64,000 bases of DNA from an uncultured Fulvivirga sp. (lineage in GTDB: Bacteria; Bacteroidota; Bacteroidia; Cytophagales; Cyclobacteriaceae): the NCBI GenBank assembly GCA_947500555.1, contig CANMSE010000004.1:372001-436000 (forward strand). Reading direction: 5' to 3'. Below are positions 37,052 through 45,511 of this stretch, piece by piece (the stretch's first letter is position 1; every line of letters starts with the position of its first letter). The notes beneath the pieces are model-generated. The model had not been told where the DNA came from and searched no databases. It saw nothing but the letters and a program-made list of their open reading frames with translations. Position numbers and translations under genes: made by a program.

Positions 37052-37258
37052 GCTCACAAATGATTTATCTATATAACTTATTTAGTTGGTTCTGATTGTC
37101 AGTGCGCTCATATTTAATTCTCAAGTCTGTATACGAATTTATACAATTAAACAGAAAATGCCGTTATGCCTATTGGCTAAACTTGCTTATTAAAAGTGAT
37201 CTTAGTTTCATAAATTAATACTTATTTTGCTATTTAGAGCAAAAAACAGGCCATCTAC

Positions 37259-38302
37259 ATGATAAGAATTATTGCCGTTTTATGTGTGTTCATTCTAGCT
37301 TCTGCTATTAAGGTAACTGCTCAAGATCCACAGTTCTCGCAGTTTTATTCTGCTCCCTTGTACCTAAATCCAGCTTTTGCAGGTGCAACGCAACAGGCGA
37401 GAGTAGGCATCAACTATCGAAACCAATGGCCTTCTATTGAAGCTAATTTTGTTACACTTTCAGCCTATTTTGATACATACATTGAAAATATGAATAGTGG
37501 GGTGGGTTTTCTGCTTATGAGGGATACAGAAGGTCAGGCAGGATTAAAATCTACGATGGTAGGATTGCAATATGCCTACCAACTCTACTTGACTGACTGG
37601 CTTACTTTTCGGCCAGGTGTCCAGGTAGCATTCTATAACAGAAATGTAAATTTTGCTGATTTAACATTTGGTGACCAATTCAATCCGGTCACCGGAGAGA
37701 TTGAGAATCCATCTGCTGAAACCTTTGGCAACCTTAGTAAAAACTTCTTCGATCTTTCTTTTGGGGGCGTTTTATATACTAAAAATGCATGGATTGGGAC
37801 GACTGTCAATCACATAAATACACCTAATCAGGCGTTTGCAGAAAATGCTGACCCTAATCAATTACCAAGAAAATTTTCGTATCACGGTGGTATCAAGATT
37901 CCTTTCAGGCCCGGAGTAATGGGTAGTGGAATGTTTGCCAGACCTCAGGAGCGCAGTTTGACACCTACGTTTCAGTACAAATCTCAAGGCGAGTTCGATC
38001 AACTGGATTTGGGGCTTTATTTAACTTTAGAGCCATTAATTTTCGGAACATGGTATCGCGGTTTACCTACGAAGTCGTTGGAAGGTTTTAACAATAATGA
38101 ATCAATAGTTTTTCTTGTAGGGTTTACTAAAAAAGGAAAAGATGATGCTCTTAATATCGGTTACAGTTATGATTATACCATTTCGCAACTAGGAGCAAAT
38201 AGTGGAGGAGCACATGAAGTTTCTCTGTCATATTCATGGTCTAACAGAGACCCTCGAAAGCCACCAAAGCACGTAATGCAGATTCCTTGCCCTGATTTTT
38301 AA
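37259..38302 (+). CDS. PorP/SprF family type IX secretion outer-membrane protein
   Basis: 347 residues with a signal peptide (ending AIKVTAQ) and the family opening DPQFSQFYSAPLYLNPAFAG; beta-barrel strands follow, for example RVGINYRNQWPSIEANFVTLSAYFD, VGLQYAYQLYL and FRPGVQVAFYN. SprF-like proteins are needed for secretion or attachment of particular type IX cargo bearing type-B C-terminal domains, and such a cargo is encoded divergently 207 bases away. I infer that these two are partners. Confidence 0.92.
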   Translation: MIRIIAVLCVFILASAIKVTAQDPQFSQFYSAPLYLNPAFAGATQQARVGINYRNQWPSIEANFVTLSAYFDTYIENMNSGVGFLLMRDTEGQAGLKSTMVGLQYAYQLYLTDWLTFRPGVQVAFYNRNVNFADLTFGDQFNPVTGEIENPSAETFGNLSKNFFDLSFGGVLYTKNAWIGTTVNHINTPNQAFAENADPNQLPRKFSYHGGIKIPFRPGVMGSGMFARPQERSLTPTFQYKSQGEFDQLDLGLYLTLEPLIFGTWYRGLPTKSLEGFNNNESIVFLVGFTKKGKDDALNIGYSYDYTISQLGANSGGAHEVSLSYSWSNRDPRKPPKHVMQIPCPDF

Positions 38303-38314
38303 TAGAGTACTGTT

Positions 38315-38665
38315 ATGGCAAAAAAGAATCAATGGAAAAATAGAGATGGTGTCGTATATTCGACCAATGATGATTTTGAATATCAACATGACAATAGTCC
38401 TTTTGCGGAGACACTAGGAGCGTCCAGTCAAAACCTAAGAGTTATGCTGGACAAAAAGTCAAGAGGAGGTAAGCAAGTGACATTGATTGAAGGATTTGTG
38501 GGTTCTGAAAGTGACTTGAAAGATCTTGGAAAACTACTCAAATCTAAGTGTGGTGTTGGTGGAACAGCTAAGAACGGTGAAATTTTAATTCAGGGTGATT
38601 TCAGAAAAAAAGTACTCGAAATCCTCCATAAAGAAGGATATAAGGCTAAACAAATCGGTGGCTGA
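38315..38665 (+). CDS. SUI1/eIF1-like translation factor (YciH family)
   Basis: 116 residues: a variable N-terminal half and a SUI1 domain from about residue 40 with [50 protein letters not shown] and a final [18 protein letters not shown]. Bacterial YciH-type proteins resemble eukaryotic eIF1 and can affect fidelity of start selection; their normal role is not well defined. It is 12 bases after the PorP/SprF gene, on the same strand. Confidence 0.93.
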   Translation: MAKKNQWKNRDGVVYSTNDDFEYQHDNSPFAETLGASSQNLRVMLDKKSRGGKQVTLIEGFVGSESDLKDLGKLLKSKCGVGGTAKNGEILIQGDFRKKVLEILHKEGYKAKQIGG

Positions 38666-38767
38666 CGTTGTCTGATTCAGTCCTTGAATATCTTGGTTCA
38701 GTTGGACTATATACAGCTATGGAAGGTATCTCTAAACATCCAAGTTGTAATTGCAGTACTTAGTACC

Positions 38768-40042
38768 ATGGAGAAGGTCGATATATTTATAGATTACGTG
38801 AGCAGAAAGAAACGAGTATTTCAATTACTTATAGGTATTTTAATCGCCCTACTAATAGGGTTGCAAGACCTTGCGGCACAAAATACCGAAGGCTTAATGT
38901 ATGGTAAAGTCACTACTCGAGATAATGAATACATAGGCCAAATACGTTGGGGCAAGGAAGAGGCGTACTGGCACGATCATTTCAATGCATCTAAAGTTGA
39001 AAATCCTTACTCGAGAGATAGAGATAGATTAAGAAATCGTGATAGAGATCGTGATTCATGGAGAGATATTGACTGGAGGATATCTTCTATCTGGGAGGAT
39101 AAAACAGGTACAGTTCACCAGTTTGGATGCCAGTTTGGTGATATTCAAGAGATTAGAAACTATCGCGATAAAAGAGTCATAGTAAAATTGAAGAATGGTG
39201 AAGAAATAGAGCTTTCAGGTTCTGGATACAATGATGTGGGTACTACTGTGAGAGTAATGGATCAGGACTTAGGCGCAATTTCTATTAAATGGGATCGGAT
39301 TGATAAAATCGAATTTATGCCCACTCCAAAGAAATTGGATCGCACTTTTGGCAAACCATTGTACGGTAAAGTTGATACATATCGAAAAGGTGTTATTGAA
39401 GGGTTTGTTGTATGGGACAAGGATGAACGTCTTGGTTTGGACAAATTAGATGGTGATTCTCGTGATGGTGATTTGTCAATCAGGTTTGAGTCAATTAAGA
39501 AAATTGAACGTCAGGGTAATGGTAGCTTAGTAGATATTCAATCAGGAAGACAGTTTTACCTGACGGGTTCGAATGATGTGAATAATGGTAATAGAGGAAT
39601 TGTAGTTGCTGTCGATGGTATTGGCAAAATAGATATCCCTTGGAGAGACTTTATTTCTGTTGAATTTATGGATGATAAAGGCTCAGGTAAGCCATACTCA
39701 TCTTATACGACTCCCAGAGGACTTAAAGGCAAAGTTTTAAAGTATGGAGGTGGTGAAGTTGATGGAGATATTGTTTTTGATTTCGATGAAGCTTTGGAAA
39801 TTGAATTTTTAGAGGGTAAGGATGACAATCTTGAATACACTGTACCTTTCAGAAATATTAAAAGTATAGCCCCTAAGAATTACAACTTTTCAATGGTGAA
39901 ATTTAAGAATGGCAATGAGGTATTATTGGGAGATGGGAGAGATGTTTCAGACTCTAACTCTGGTGTGTTGGTTTACACAAATGGAGGAAAAAATCCTGAG
40001 TATATAGAATGGAGAAATGTTACAGAAATAATTTTTGATTAA
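38768..40042 (+). CDS. Secreted three-repeat protein, copy 1 (module A)
   Basis: Not recognised. 424 residues from ATG 38768; a TTG at 38684 would give an unlikely longer leader, and GTG 38798 is a possible shorter start. After a signal sequence ending DLAAQ there are three tandem beta-rich repeats of 100-140 residues: 45-184, 199-301 and 319-424. Each opens with a YGKV- or KGKV-type strand, has a charged I/V-W-D/K loop, a K/S-G-N/R turn and closes with W-x(5)-E/I-F (IKWDRIDKIEFM, IPWRDFISVEFM, IEWRNVTEIIFD). The first repeat carries an Arg-Asp-rich insert (82-100). It is followed by its likely sensor kinase, and a paralogue follows the regulator. Confidence 0.75.
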   Translation: MEKVDIFIDYVSRKKRVFQLLIGILIALLIGLQDLAAQNTEGLMYGKVTTRDNEYIGQIRWGKEEAYWHDHFNASKVENPYSRDRDRLRNRDRDRDSWRDIDWRISSIWEDKTGTVHQFGCQFGDIQEIRNYRDKRVIVKLKNGEEIELSGSGYNDVGTTVRVMDQDLGAISIKWDRIDKIEFMPTPKKLDRTFGKPLYGKVDTYRKGVIEGFVVWDKDERLGLDKLDGDSRDGDLSIRFESIKKIERQGNGSLVDIQSGRQFYLTGSNDVNNGNRGIVVAVDGIGKIDIPWRDFISVEFMDDKGSGKPYSSYTTPRGLKGKVLKYGGGEVDGDIVFDFDEALEIEFLEGKDDNLEYTVPFRNIKSIAPKNYNFSMVKFKNGNEVLLGDGRDVSDSNSGVLVYTNGGKNPEYIEWRNVTEIIFD

Positions 40043-40144
40043 GAAAGACTTCTACTATTCTTAATATCAGTTACCTGAATAACATCACAAGCATGCCATT
40101 TTTCTTTTTCTAATGCATTATCGTTTAGTATCTTTCAAAAAATA

Positions 40145-41164
40145 ATGCCTCAATTGATAAGGAATCATATTGTTATCTTTTCTGTAATAACTATGCTAGC
40201 GATACTAGCTGGTTATTTATATTGGAAAGACACTCCTTTGGATGTTTATTATACTATTGGTTGGATGCTAGCTGTTTTAGCATTTCTGATAGGAGGTAAT
40301 GGGTTGATTTCTTATTTATTTGATAAAAAACTTCCATGGTTAAGGTTTGGTGCCAGAAGACTTATTTCACATCTGTTTTTAGGCATCATTTATTCATTAA
40401 TCATTATCAACTTAGCTTACCTGGCTTTTAAGCTATTGCTTACTAATGAGCCCCCAACAACTGTACAGATGGCAGTGACGAACGCCTATGGTATTGTTAT
40501 TTTCATTCCAACATTCTGCATATACTTTAGCTTTCATTTTTTAAAACATTGGCAGAAGTCCGAGGTACAGACAGAAAAATTCAAGAAAGAGACGCTAAAA
40601 TTTCAATTAGATAACTTAAAGAATCATCTGGACCCTCACTTTCTATTTAATAATCTTAATATTTTGTCCTCATTAATTGATTATAACCCAAAAGAATCAA
40701 AGGTATTCCTTGATAAATTTGCTGATGTTTATCGAGCAATTTTAAAGACTAAAGATGAAGATCTGATAGAACTAGGTGAGGAACTTGAGGTGATTGATGC
40801 CTATATATATCTACTCAAAACCAGGTTTGAAGACAATATCATTTTTGATTTAGCTATTGATCCAGTTGAAAAGTCTAAAGTACTTCCACCACTGACTATC
40901 CAGATGCTTGTCGAAAATGCTATAAAGCATAATATAATAAGTGAAAAGCGTCCATTAAAGATTACGCTAAAAACTATTGGCGATAAATTAGAGGTTATTA
41001 ACTCACTATACGAAAAGCCTGAAGAACTAGTAGATGAAGGAGGCACAGGGTTAGAAAACATTAGAAAGCGTTATAGTCATTTCACGGAATCAGATGTTGT
41101 TATTGAAAAAACAGCAGATTATTTTAAAGTTATTATTCCTCTTGTTGAAGTAGAAACAGTTTAG
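40145..41164 (+). CDS. LytS-type sensor histidine kinase (module A)
   Basis: 339 residues: four N-terminal membrane helices (about 8-133) with short loops, a coiled linker, then a His_kinase domain (PF06580) with the phospho-accepting His165 in LDPHFLFNNLN, and a HATPase with the N-box MLVENAIKHN and GGTGLENIRKRY. All catalytic residues are present. No extracytoplasmic sensor domain is large enough to bind a protein alone, so signals may come through the membrane helices or partners such as the flanking secreted proteins. Its gene lies 2 bases before the LytTR regulator. Confidence 0.93.
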   Translation: MPQLIRNHIVIFSVITMLAILAGYLYWKDTPLDVYYTIGWMLAVLAFLIGGNGLISYLFDKKLPWLRFGARRLISHLFLGIIYSLIIINLAYLAFKLLLTNEPPTTVQMAVTNAYGIVIFIPTFCIYFSFHFLKHWQKSEVQTEKFKKETLKFQLDNLKNHLDPHFLFNNLNILSSLIDYNPKESKVFLDKFADVYRAILKTKDEDLIELGEELEVIDAYIYLLKTRFEDNIIFDLAIDPVEKSKVLPPLTIQMLVENAIKHNIISEKRPLKITLKTIGDKLEVINSLYEKPEELVDEGGTGLENIRKRYSHFTESDVVIEKTADYFKVIIPLVEVETV

Positions 41165-41166
41165 CA

Positions 41167-41916
41167 ATGAAAGTAGTCATTTTGGAAGACGAGACCCTGG
41201 CGGGCAAGAAGGTAGAAAGTTTGCTTGCTGAAATTGATGACAGTATTGAAATATTAACAACTATCAAATCAGTGGAAGTGGCTAAAGAATGGTTTGCTGA
41301 AAATGAAGCTCCAGACCTTGTTATAAGCGATATTCGTTTATTAGATGGATTGAGTTTTGAACTTTTTGAAAGCATTAATTATGATAATCCAGTCATATTC
41401 ACTACCGCTTATGATCAATATGCTATCAAGGCTTTCGAGGTAAATAGTGTAGATTATCTTTTAAAACCTATCCAACTGGAAAAACTTAAAAATGCGTTGA
41501 GCAAAGTAAAAAATGACTCAACACAAGTTGTTTCTTATGAAGAGATTCTTTCATTAATGCAGTCTCAGAAAAAAGAATTTAAATCACGATTCATGATTCG
41601 GGCGGGACAAAAAATCCTTGCAGTACCGGTAGAAAAAATTGCCTATTTCTACAGCCTTAATAAGCTGACCTACATTGTTACGGAAGATGGAAAAAAATAT
41701 CCTTGCGATCAGACATTGGAGGTTGTTGACCAGCAAGTTGATCCTAAAGTTTTCTTTAGGGCTAATCGTAAGTATATCGTGAAGTTTGAATCTATAAGTG
41801 AGATACACCCTTATTTTAAAGGGCGAATAAAAATCAATTTGACACCTGAGTCAGAAGATGAAATAGTCATAAGTTCAGAACGCACTCCTGAGTTTAAAAA
41901 GTGGCTGGATCAGTAA
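41167..41916 (+). CDS. LytTR-family response regulator (module A)
   Basis: 249 residues: receiver domain (1-118) with acidic LEDE at 6-9, phospho-acceptor Asp55 in VISDIRLLDG, and FTTAYDQYAIKAFEVNSVDYLLKP containing the switch Thr and Lys; then a LytTR DNA-binding domain (about 140-249) with RFMIRAGQKILAVPVEKIAYFYS and FFRANRKYIVKFESI. It should bind direct-repeat sites upstream of target genes. The 464 bases that follow, before copy 2 of the secreted protein, are the natural place to look for its sites. Confidence 0.94.
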   Translation: MKVVILEDETLAGKKVESLLAEIDDSIEILTTIKSVEVAKEWFAENEAPDLVISDIRLLDGLSFELFESINYDNPVIFTTAYDQYAIKAFEVNSVDYLLKPIQLEKLKNALSKVKNDSTQVVSYEEILSLMQSQKKEFKSRFMIRAGQKILAVPVEKIAYFYSLNKLTYIVTEDGKKYPCDQTLEVVDQQVDPKVFFRANRKYIVKFESISEIHPYFKGRIKINLTPESEDEIVISSERTPEFKKWLDQ

Positions 41917-42381
41917 GTCAAAACAACTAAGGCAATACCATTCTATAATGGAGTAGAGGAGTTTTTCCATATGCTGTAATTAATCTACATAGCGACTATC
42001 CAAACAGGAAATTAAAAAAGCTGGTTAACTTCATTATAAAGTTTAGTCATTCTGCGACCTAACATATATTACTTTTCAAACCATAGATTTTTCATAGTAT
42101 AACCTAGCACACTAAACAGTATATTCTCTTAAGAGTGTGCAAATTCACATCCATTTTTCAGTCCTTTTTTTTCCCGATTCGGTATCGTCATAGTCCGACT
42201 CGTCAGTCTTCTATATAATAGTGTCTATTCAAGTACCATATTTGAAATATAATTAACAACAAGGTCAAGAACTCAAAATAACAACAACAAAAAAGGTCAA
42301 AAACATGTCAACCGGCAGGCAGGTTTCAAAAGGTCAAAGAATAGCTAACCTGCCCACCGGATGACACTAAAAACAAAAACT
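41917..42381. other. Long intergenic region with repeats, upstream of secreted copy 2
   Basis: No convincing gene. It is AT-rich and contains three direct AAGGTCAA copies (42261-42268, 42293-42300, 42330-42337) and a GC-rich imperfect inverted repeat near its right end. No exact TAnnTTTG box was found; CATATTTG near 42237 is the closest. This is likely the control region for copy 2, possibly by the LytTR regulator encoded just upstream. Confidence 0.5.
42312..42360. repeat. GC-rich inverted repeat before secreted copy 2
   Basis: CCGGCAGGCAGGTT (42312-42325) pairs with AACCTGCCCACCGG (42347-42360) over 14 bases with two mismatches, around a 21-base loop. It ends exactly where the first possible ATG (42361) begins and 21 bases before the preferred ATG 42382. 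Its GC content differs sharply from its surroundings. Confidence 0.75.
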
Positions 42382-43659
42382 ATGAAAACAACTAAACACA
42401 ATCTCATTGCAAGCTTGGTCCTTTTGTTCTTGTCAGCGGGTTTTACACAAGCACAAGATCAGGGGTTTATATATGGAAAAGTGACTACTATTGACGGGAA
42501 GACTTTTGAAGGGCCAATACGATGGGGAAAGGAAGAAGTCTATTGGACAGATTTGTTTAATGCTTCAAAAGAGGATAATGAAAACCTTAATTATTTATCA
42601 CGAGATAATATAAGAGATTTAGATGATCGCTATAATCGTACACATCATAATGATTGGGGTAGCCGATGGGGCAGTAGAATTAGTGAATGGTTTGACGGTG
42701 ATAGCTACCATTCCAGATGGAATGATAATCGCCATGAGCACCAGTTTGTATGTCAGTTTGGAGAAATTAAGTCGATTAAACCTACTGGTAGAGAGCGGGC
42801 AGATGTGAAGTTGCAAAATGGACAAATATTTGAAGTGGATGGCAGTGGTTATAACGATGTGGCTACAAGAGTAAGAATACGTGATAAGGAAATTGGTGAA
42901 ATTGAGCTATCCTGGTCAAGAATTGAAGAGGTAGAGTTTTTCAGCACACCCTCTAAATTAAATGACAAATATGGTGATCCATTATATGGCACTGTAGTTA
43001 CTTATGGAGGTACTTTTACTGGATATATTCAGTGGGATCATGATGAGCGAGTAACTACGGATAAGCTGGATGGTGATACCGAGGATGGAGATGTTTCTAT
43101 AGATTTTGGTAAGCTGAGATCCATTGAGCGAGCTGGGTTCAGAAGTATTGTTGAACTCAAATCTGGACGTGAAATGGAACTGCGAGGTAGTAACGATGTC
43201 AATTCCGAAAACCGAGGAATAGTAGTCACTGACGGAAAATTGGGTAGACTTGATATTCCATGGAGAGAATTCAAGAAAGTAACTTTTAGTGATGATAAAG
43301 GAAAGCAGAAGTCTTATGACGATTTCAAAAAACAAAATGAGCTAACCGCTACAGTAAAAACAAGAAATGGAGAGTCTCTAAAGGGAAAGTTAATTTTTGA
43401 TTTGGACGAGGAGTATGACTACGAAGTATTACATGGTCAAAATGATGACATTGAGTATCTTATACCCTTTAGAAATATCGGAAAGGTAATTCCAAAAAAT
43501 TATGACAATAGCACTGTTATTCTAAAAAGCGGAGAATCTCTTCTGCTCGGGGAGGCACAGGATGTTTCAGAAAAAAATAGTGGTCTTCTGGTATTCGTTG
43601 ACAAAGACCGACCAAAGTACGTACTATGGGAAGATGTTGATGAAATTCAGTTTGACTGA
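42382..43659 (+). CDS. Secreted three-repeat protein, copy 2 (module A)
   Basis: 425 residues from ATG 42382 (ATG 42361 adds seven residues before a standard signal peptide, MKTTKHNLIASLVLLFLSAG...TQAQ). It is a full-length paralogue of copy 1: GKVTTIDGKTFEGPIRWGKE, LNDKYGDPLYGTVVTYGGTF, VTFSDDKGKQKSYDDF and the final YVLWEDVDEIQFD. The three repeats are kept; the insert in repeat 1 is here rich in His, Trp, Arg and Asp (about 75-117) rather than Arg-Asp. Function unknown. A strong terminator follows. Confidence 0.75.
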   Translation: MKTTKHNLIASLVLLFLSAGFTQAQDQGFIYGKVTTIDGKTFEGPIRWGKEEVYWTDLFNASKEDNENLNYLSRDNIRDLDDRYNRTHHNDWGSRWGSRISEWFDGDSYHSRWNDNRHEHQFVCQFGEIKSIKPTGRERADVKLQNGQIFEVDGSGYNDVATRVRIRDKEIGEIELSWSRIEEVEFFSTPSKLNDKYGDPLYGTVVTYGGTFTGYIQWDHDERVTTDKLDGDTEDGDVSIDFGKLRSIERAGFRSIVELKSGREMELRGSNDVNSENRGIVVTDGKLGRLDIPWREFKKVTFSDDKGKQKSYDDFKKQNELTATVKTRNGESLKGKLIFDLDEEYDYEVLHGQNDDIEYLIPFRNIGKVIPKNYDNSTVILKSGESLLLGEAQDVSEKNSGLLVFVDKDRPKYVLWEDVDEIQFD

Positions 43660-43683
43660 TGATTTAGTACTAAGCAGTAAAAT

Positions 43684-43714
43684 AAAAAGGGATCGGTTAT
43701 GCCGATCCTTTTTT
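43684..43714 (+). terminator. Intrinsic terminator after secreted copy 2
   Basis: GGATCGG (43690-43696), loop TTATG, CCGATCC (43702-43708), flanked by an A-run upstream and TTTTTT (43709-43714) downstream. This is a classic terminator 30 bases after the stop codon. Confidence 0.88.
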
Positions 43715-43806
43715 ATTTTAAGCATTTGTAGCAGATAAATATGTTATGATTTAAAGAAAGCAGAAAAAGTTAGACTAACTTTCAATCTTAATAAACGAAA
43801 TAAACA

Positions 43807-44730
43807 ATGGGCTTATCTACTATCATTTCAATTGCTGCCATTGTAGTTGGCCTTTGGTTATTCTTCTACATATTTCCTATAAACCTTTGGGTAACAGCAT
43901 TGTTCTCAGGCGTTCGTATCAATTTGTTAGAACTGGTATTAATGCGTTTTCGTAAGGTGCCTCCAGGTCTTATTGTGAACTCTATGATTACGTCTACCAA
44001 AGCTGGCCTAAAAGATATAACAACTAGTCAATTAGAAACACATCATTTAGCACATGGTAACTTATCAGCTGTTATTAAGGCCTTAATCGTAGCGGATAAA
44101 GCAAATCTAGATTTGAGTTTTAAACAGGCAACGGCTATAGATTTAGCAGGCAGAGATGTACTCAACGCAGTACAAGTATCTGTTACACCTTACGTTGTAA
44201 TTGTTCCTTCTATTACGGGAGTTTCTATTGATGGTATTCAACTACTGGCTGAAGCCAGAGTAACGGTCAGAACTAATCTTCAGCAATTAGTTGGAGGTGC
44301 GGGGGAGGAAACAATCAAGGCCAGAGTTGGGCAGGGTATTATTTCAAGTATTGGTACAGCCAGTAATTATCTTGAAGTACTTGAAAATCCAGAAAGTATT
44401 TCTAAATCTGTATTAAGCAATGGGCTTGATGCAGGTACAGCTTTTGAAATTTTGTCTATTGATATTGCTGATATTAATATTGGTCATAATATAGGAGCTA
44501 TGTTACAAATTGATCAAGCTGAAGCAGATTTAAATGTCGCAAAAGCAAAGGCTGAAGAGAAACGAGCTATGGCAGTTGCCCTGGAGCAAGAAATGTTGGC
44601 GAGAGTTCAAGAGGCTAAGGCATTGGTCATTGAGGCGGAGGCAGAAGTGCCTAAGGCTATGTCAGAGGCATTTAGGAAAGGAGTACTGGTAGCTAAGCCA
44701 AAACCACTTACACCAATTAAGAAGAAGTAA
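43807..44730 (+). CDS. floA: Flotillin-like protein FloA
   Basis: 307 residues: one N-terminal membrane hairpin (about 5-38), then the SPFH-like core with [95 protein letters not shown] and the coiled Ala-Glu-rich [15 protein letters not shown]. FloA scaffolds membrane microdomains and influences fluidity. The usual C-terminal tail (an MDYY...NIQAD-type motif) is absent; the protein ends early with [11 protein letters not shown]. The other frames do not restore the tail, so it is not a simple frameshift. It lies between the two LytTR modules, convergent with module B. Confidence 0.93.
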   Translation: MGLSTIISIAAIVVGLWLFFYIFPINLWVTALFSGVRINLLELVLMRFRKVPPGLIVNSMITSTKAGLKDITTSQLETHHLAHGNLSAVIKALIVADKANLDLSFKQATAIDLAGRDVLNAVQVSVTPYVVIVPSITGVSIDGIQLLAEARVTVRTNLQQLVGGAGEETIKARVGQGIISSIGTASNYLEVLENPESISKSVLSNGLDAGTAFEILSIDIADINIGHNIGAMLQIDQAEADLNVAKAKAEEKRAMAVALEQEMLARVQEAKALVIEAEAEVPKAMSEAFRKGVLVAKPKPLTPIKKK

Positions 44731-44743
44731 TGCTTCTGGGGGC

Positions 44744-45511
44744 TTACTGATCATTAAACCATTCTTTGAACGGAGAGACTTTTTCCCTACTTACAATGAT
44801 TTCTTTATCAAAGTCGAAATGTAAAAATATCTTAAGTCGACTATTGGAATACATGACAACGTCTTTAATACCATTGATATTTAGAATAAATGACCTATTC
44901 AGTCGATTGAACAATTTTGGATCAAGTAGACCTTCAAGCTGTTCGAGTTTATAATCAATTATAAACTTTCGTTTCTCATCAGTAACAAGATATACATCTC
45001 TGCCTTCTGCGTAAAAGAATGCGATGTTTTCAGTAGGTATAGATCTAATATGTTCACCCAACTTGACCATAAATCGGGTTTTATACGATTTGTTTTGAAG
45101 TTGGGCTAAAGCTTCATACAGATTCGGTTGCGTGCTGTCTTTTGATAATGATTCTTTAAGATTTTCAAACTTACTTAATGCTTTTTCCAGATCAGAAAAT
45201 GTTATTGGCTTTAGTAAGTAATCAATACTGTTAACTTTAAAGGCTTCTAGCGCATATTCATCAAAAGCGGTTGTGAAAATTATTGGTTTATCTACATTGG
45301 CCTTCTCAAAAATTTCAAAGCTTTTGCCATCAGTTAGTTGAATATCCATAAATATTAAGTCAACTTCGGTATGTTCATGGTTAAACCAATTAACGCTATC
45401 ACCAACACTACTAATTTTACTTAACACTTCGACATTTGGATCATATCGTTTAAGATACCGTTCCAGTTTTTCCGCGGCAGGAGTTTCGTCTTCTATTATT
45501 AATACTTTCAT
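44744..45511 (-). CDS. LytTR-family response regulator (module B)
   Basis: 255 residues from ATG 45511 (a TTG at 45514 adds one). Receiver domain with LIIEDE, Asp56 in IFMDIQLTDG and FTTAFDEYALEAFKVNSIDYLLKP; LytTR domain from about 145 with RFMVKLGEHIRSIPTENIAFFYAEG and FNRLNRSFILNINGI. Close in layout to the module A regulator. Its ATG shares one base with the TGA of the preceding gene, so the three signalling genes of module B are translationally linked. Confidence 0.94.
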   Translation of the reverse strand: MKVLIIEDETPAAEKLERYLKRYDPNVEVLSKISSVGDSVNWFNHEHTEVDLIFMDIQLTDGKSFEIFEKANVDKPIIFTTAFDEYALEAFKVNSIDYLLKPITFSDLEKALSKFENLKESLSKDSTQPNLYEALAQLQNKSYKTRFMVKLGEHIRSIPTENIAFFYAEGRDVYLVTDEKRKFIIDYKLEQLEGLLDPKLFNRLNRSFILNINGIKDVVMYSNSRLKIFLHFDFDKEIIVSREKVSPFKEWFNDQ

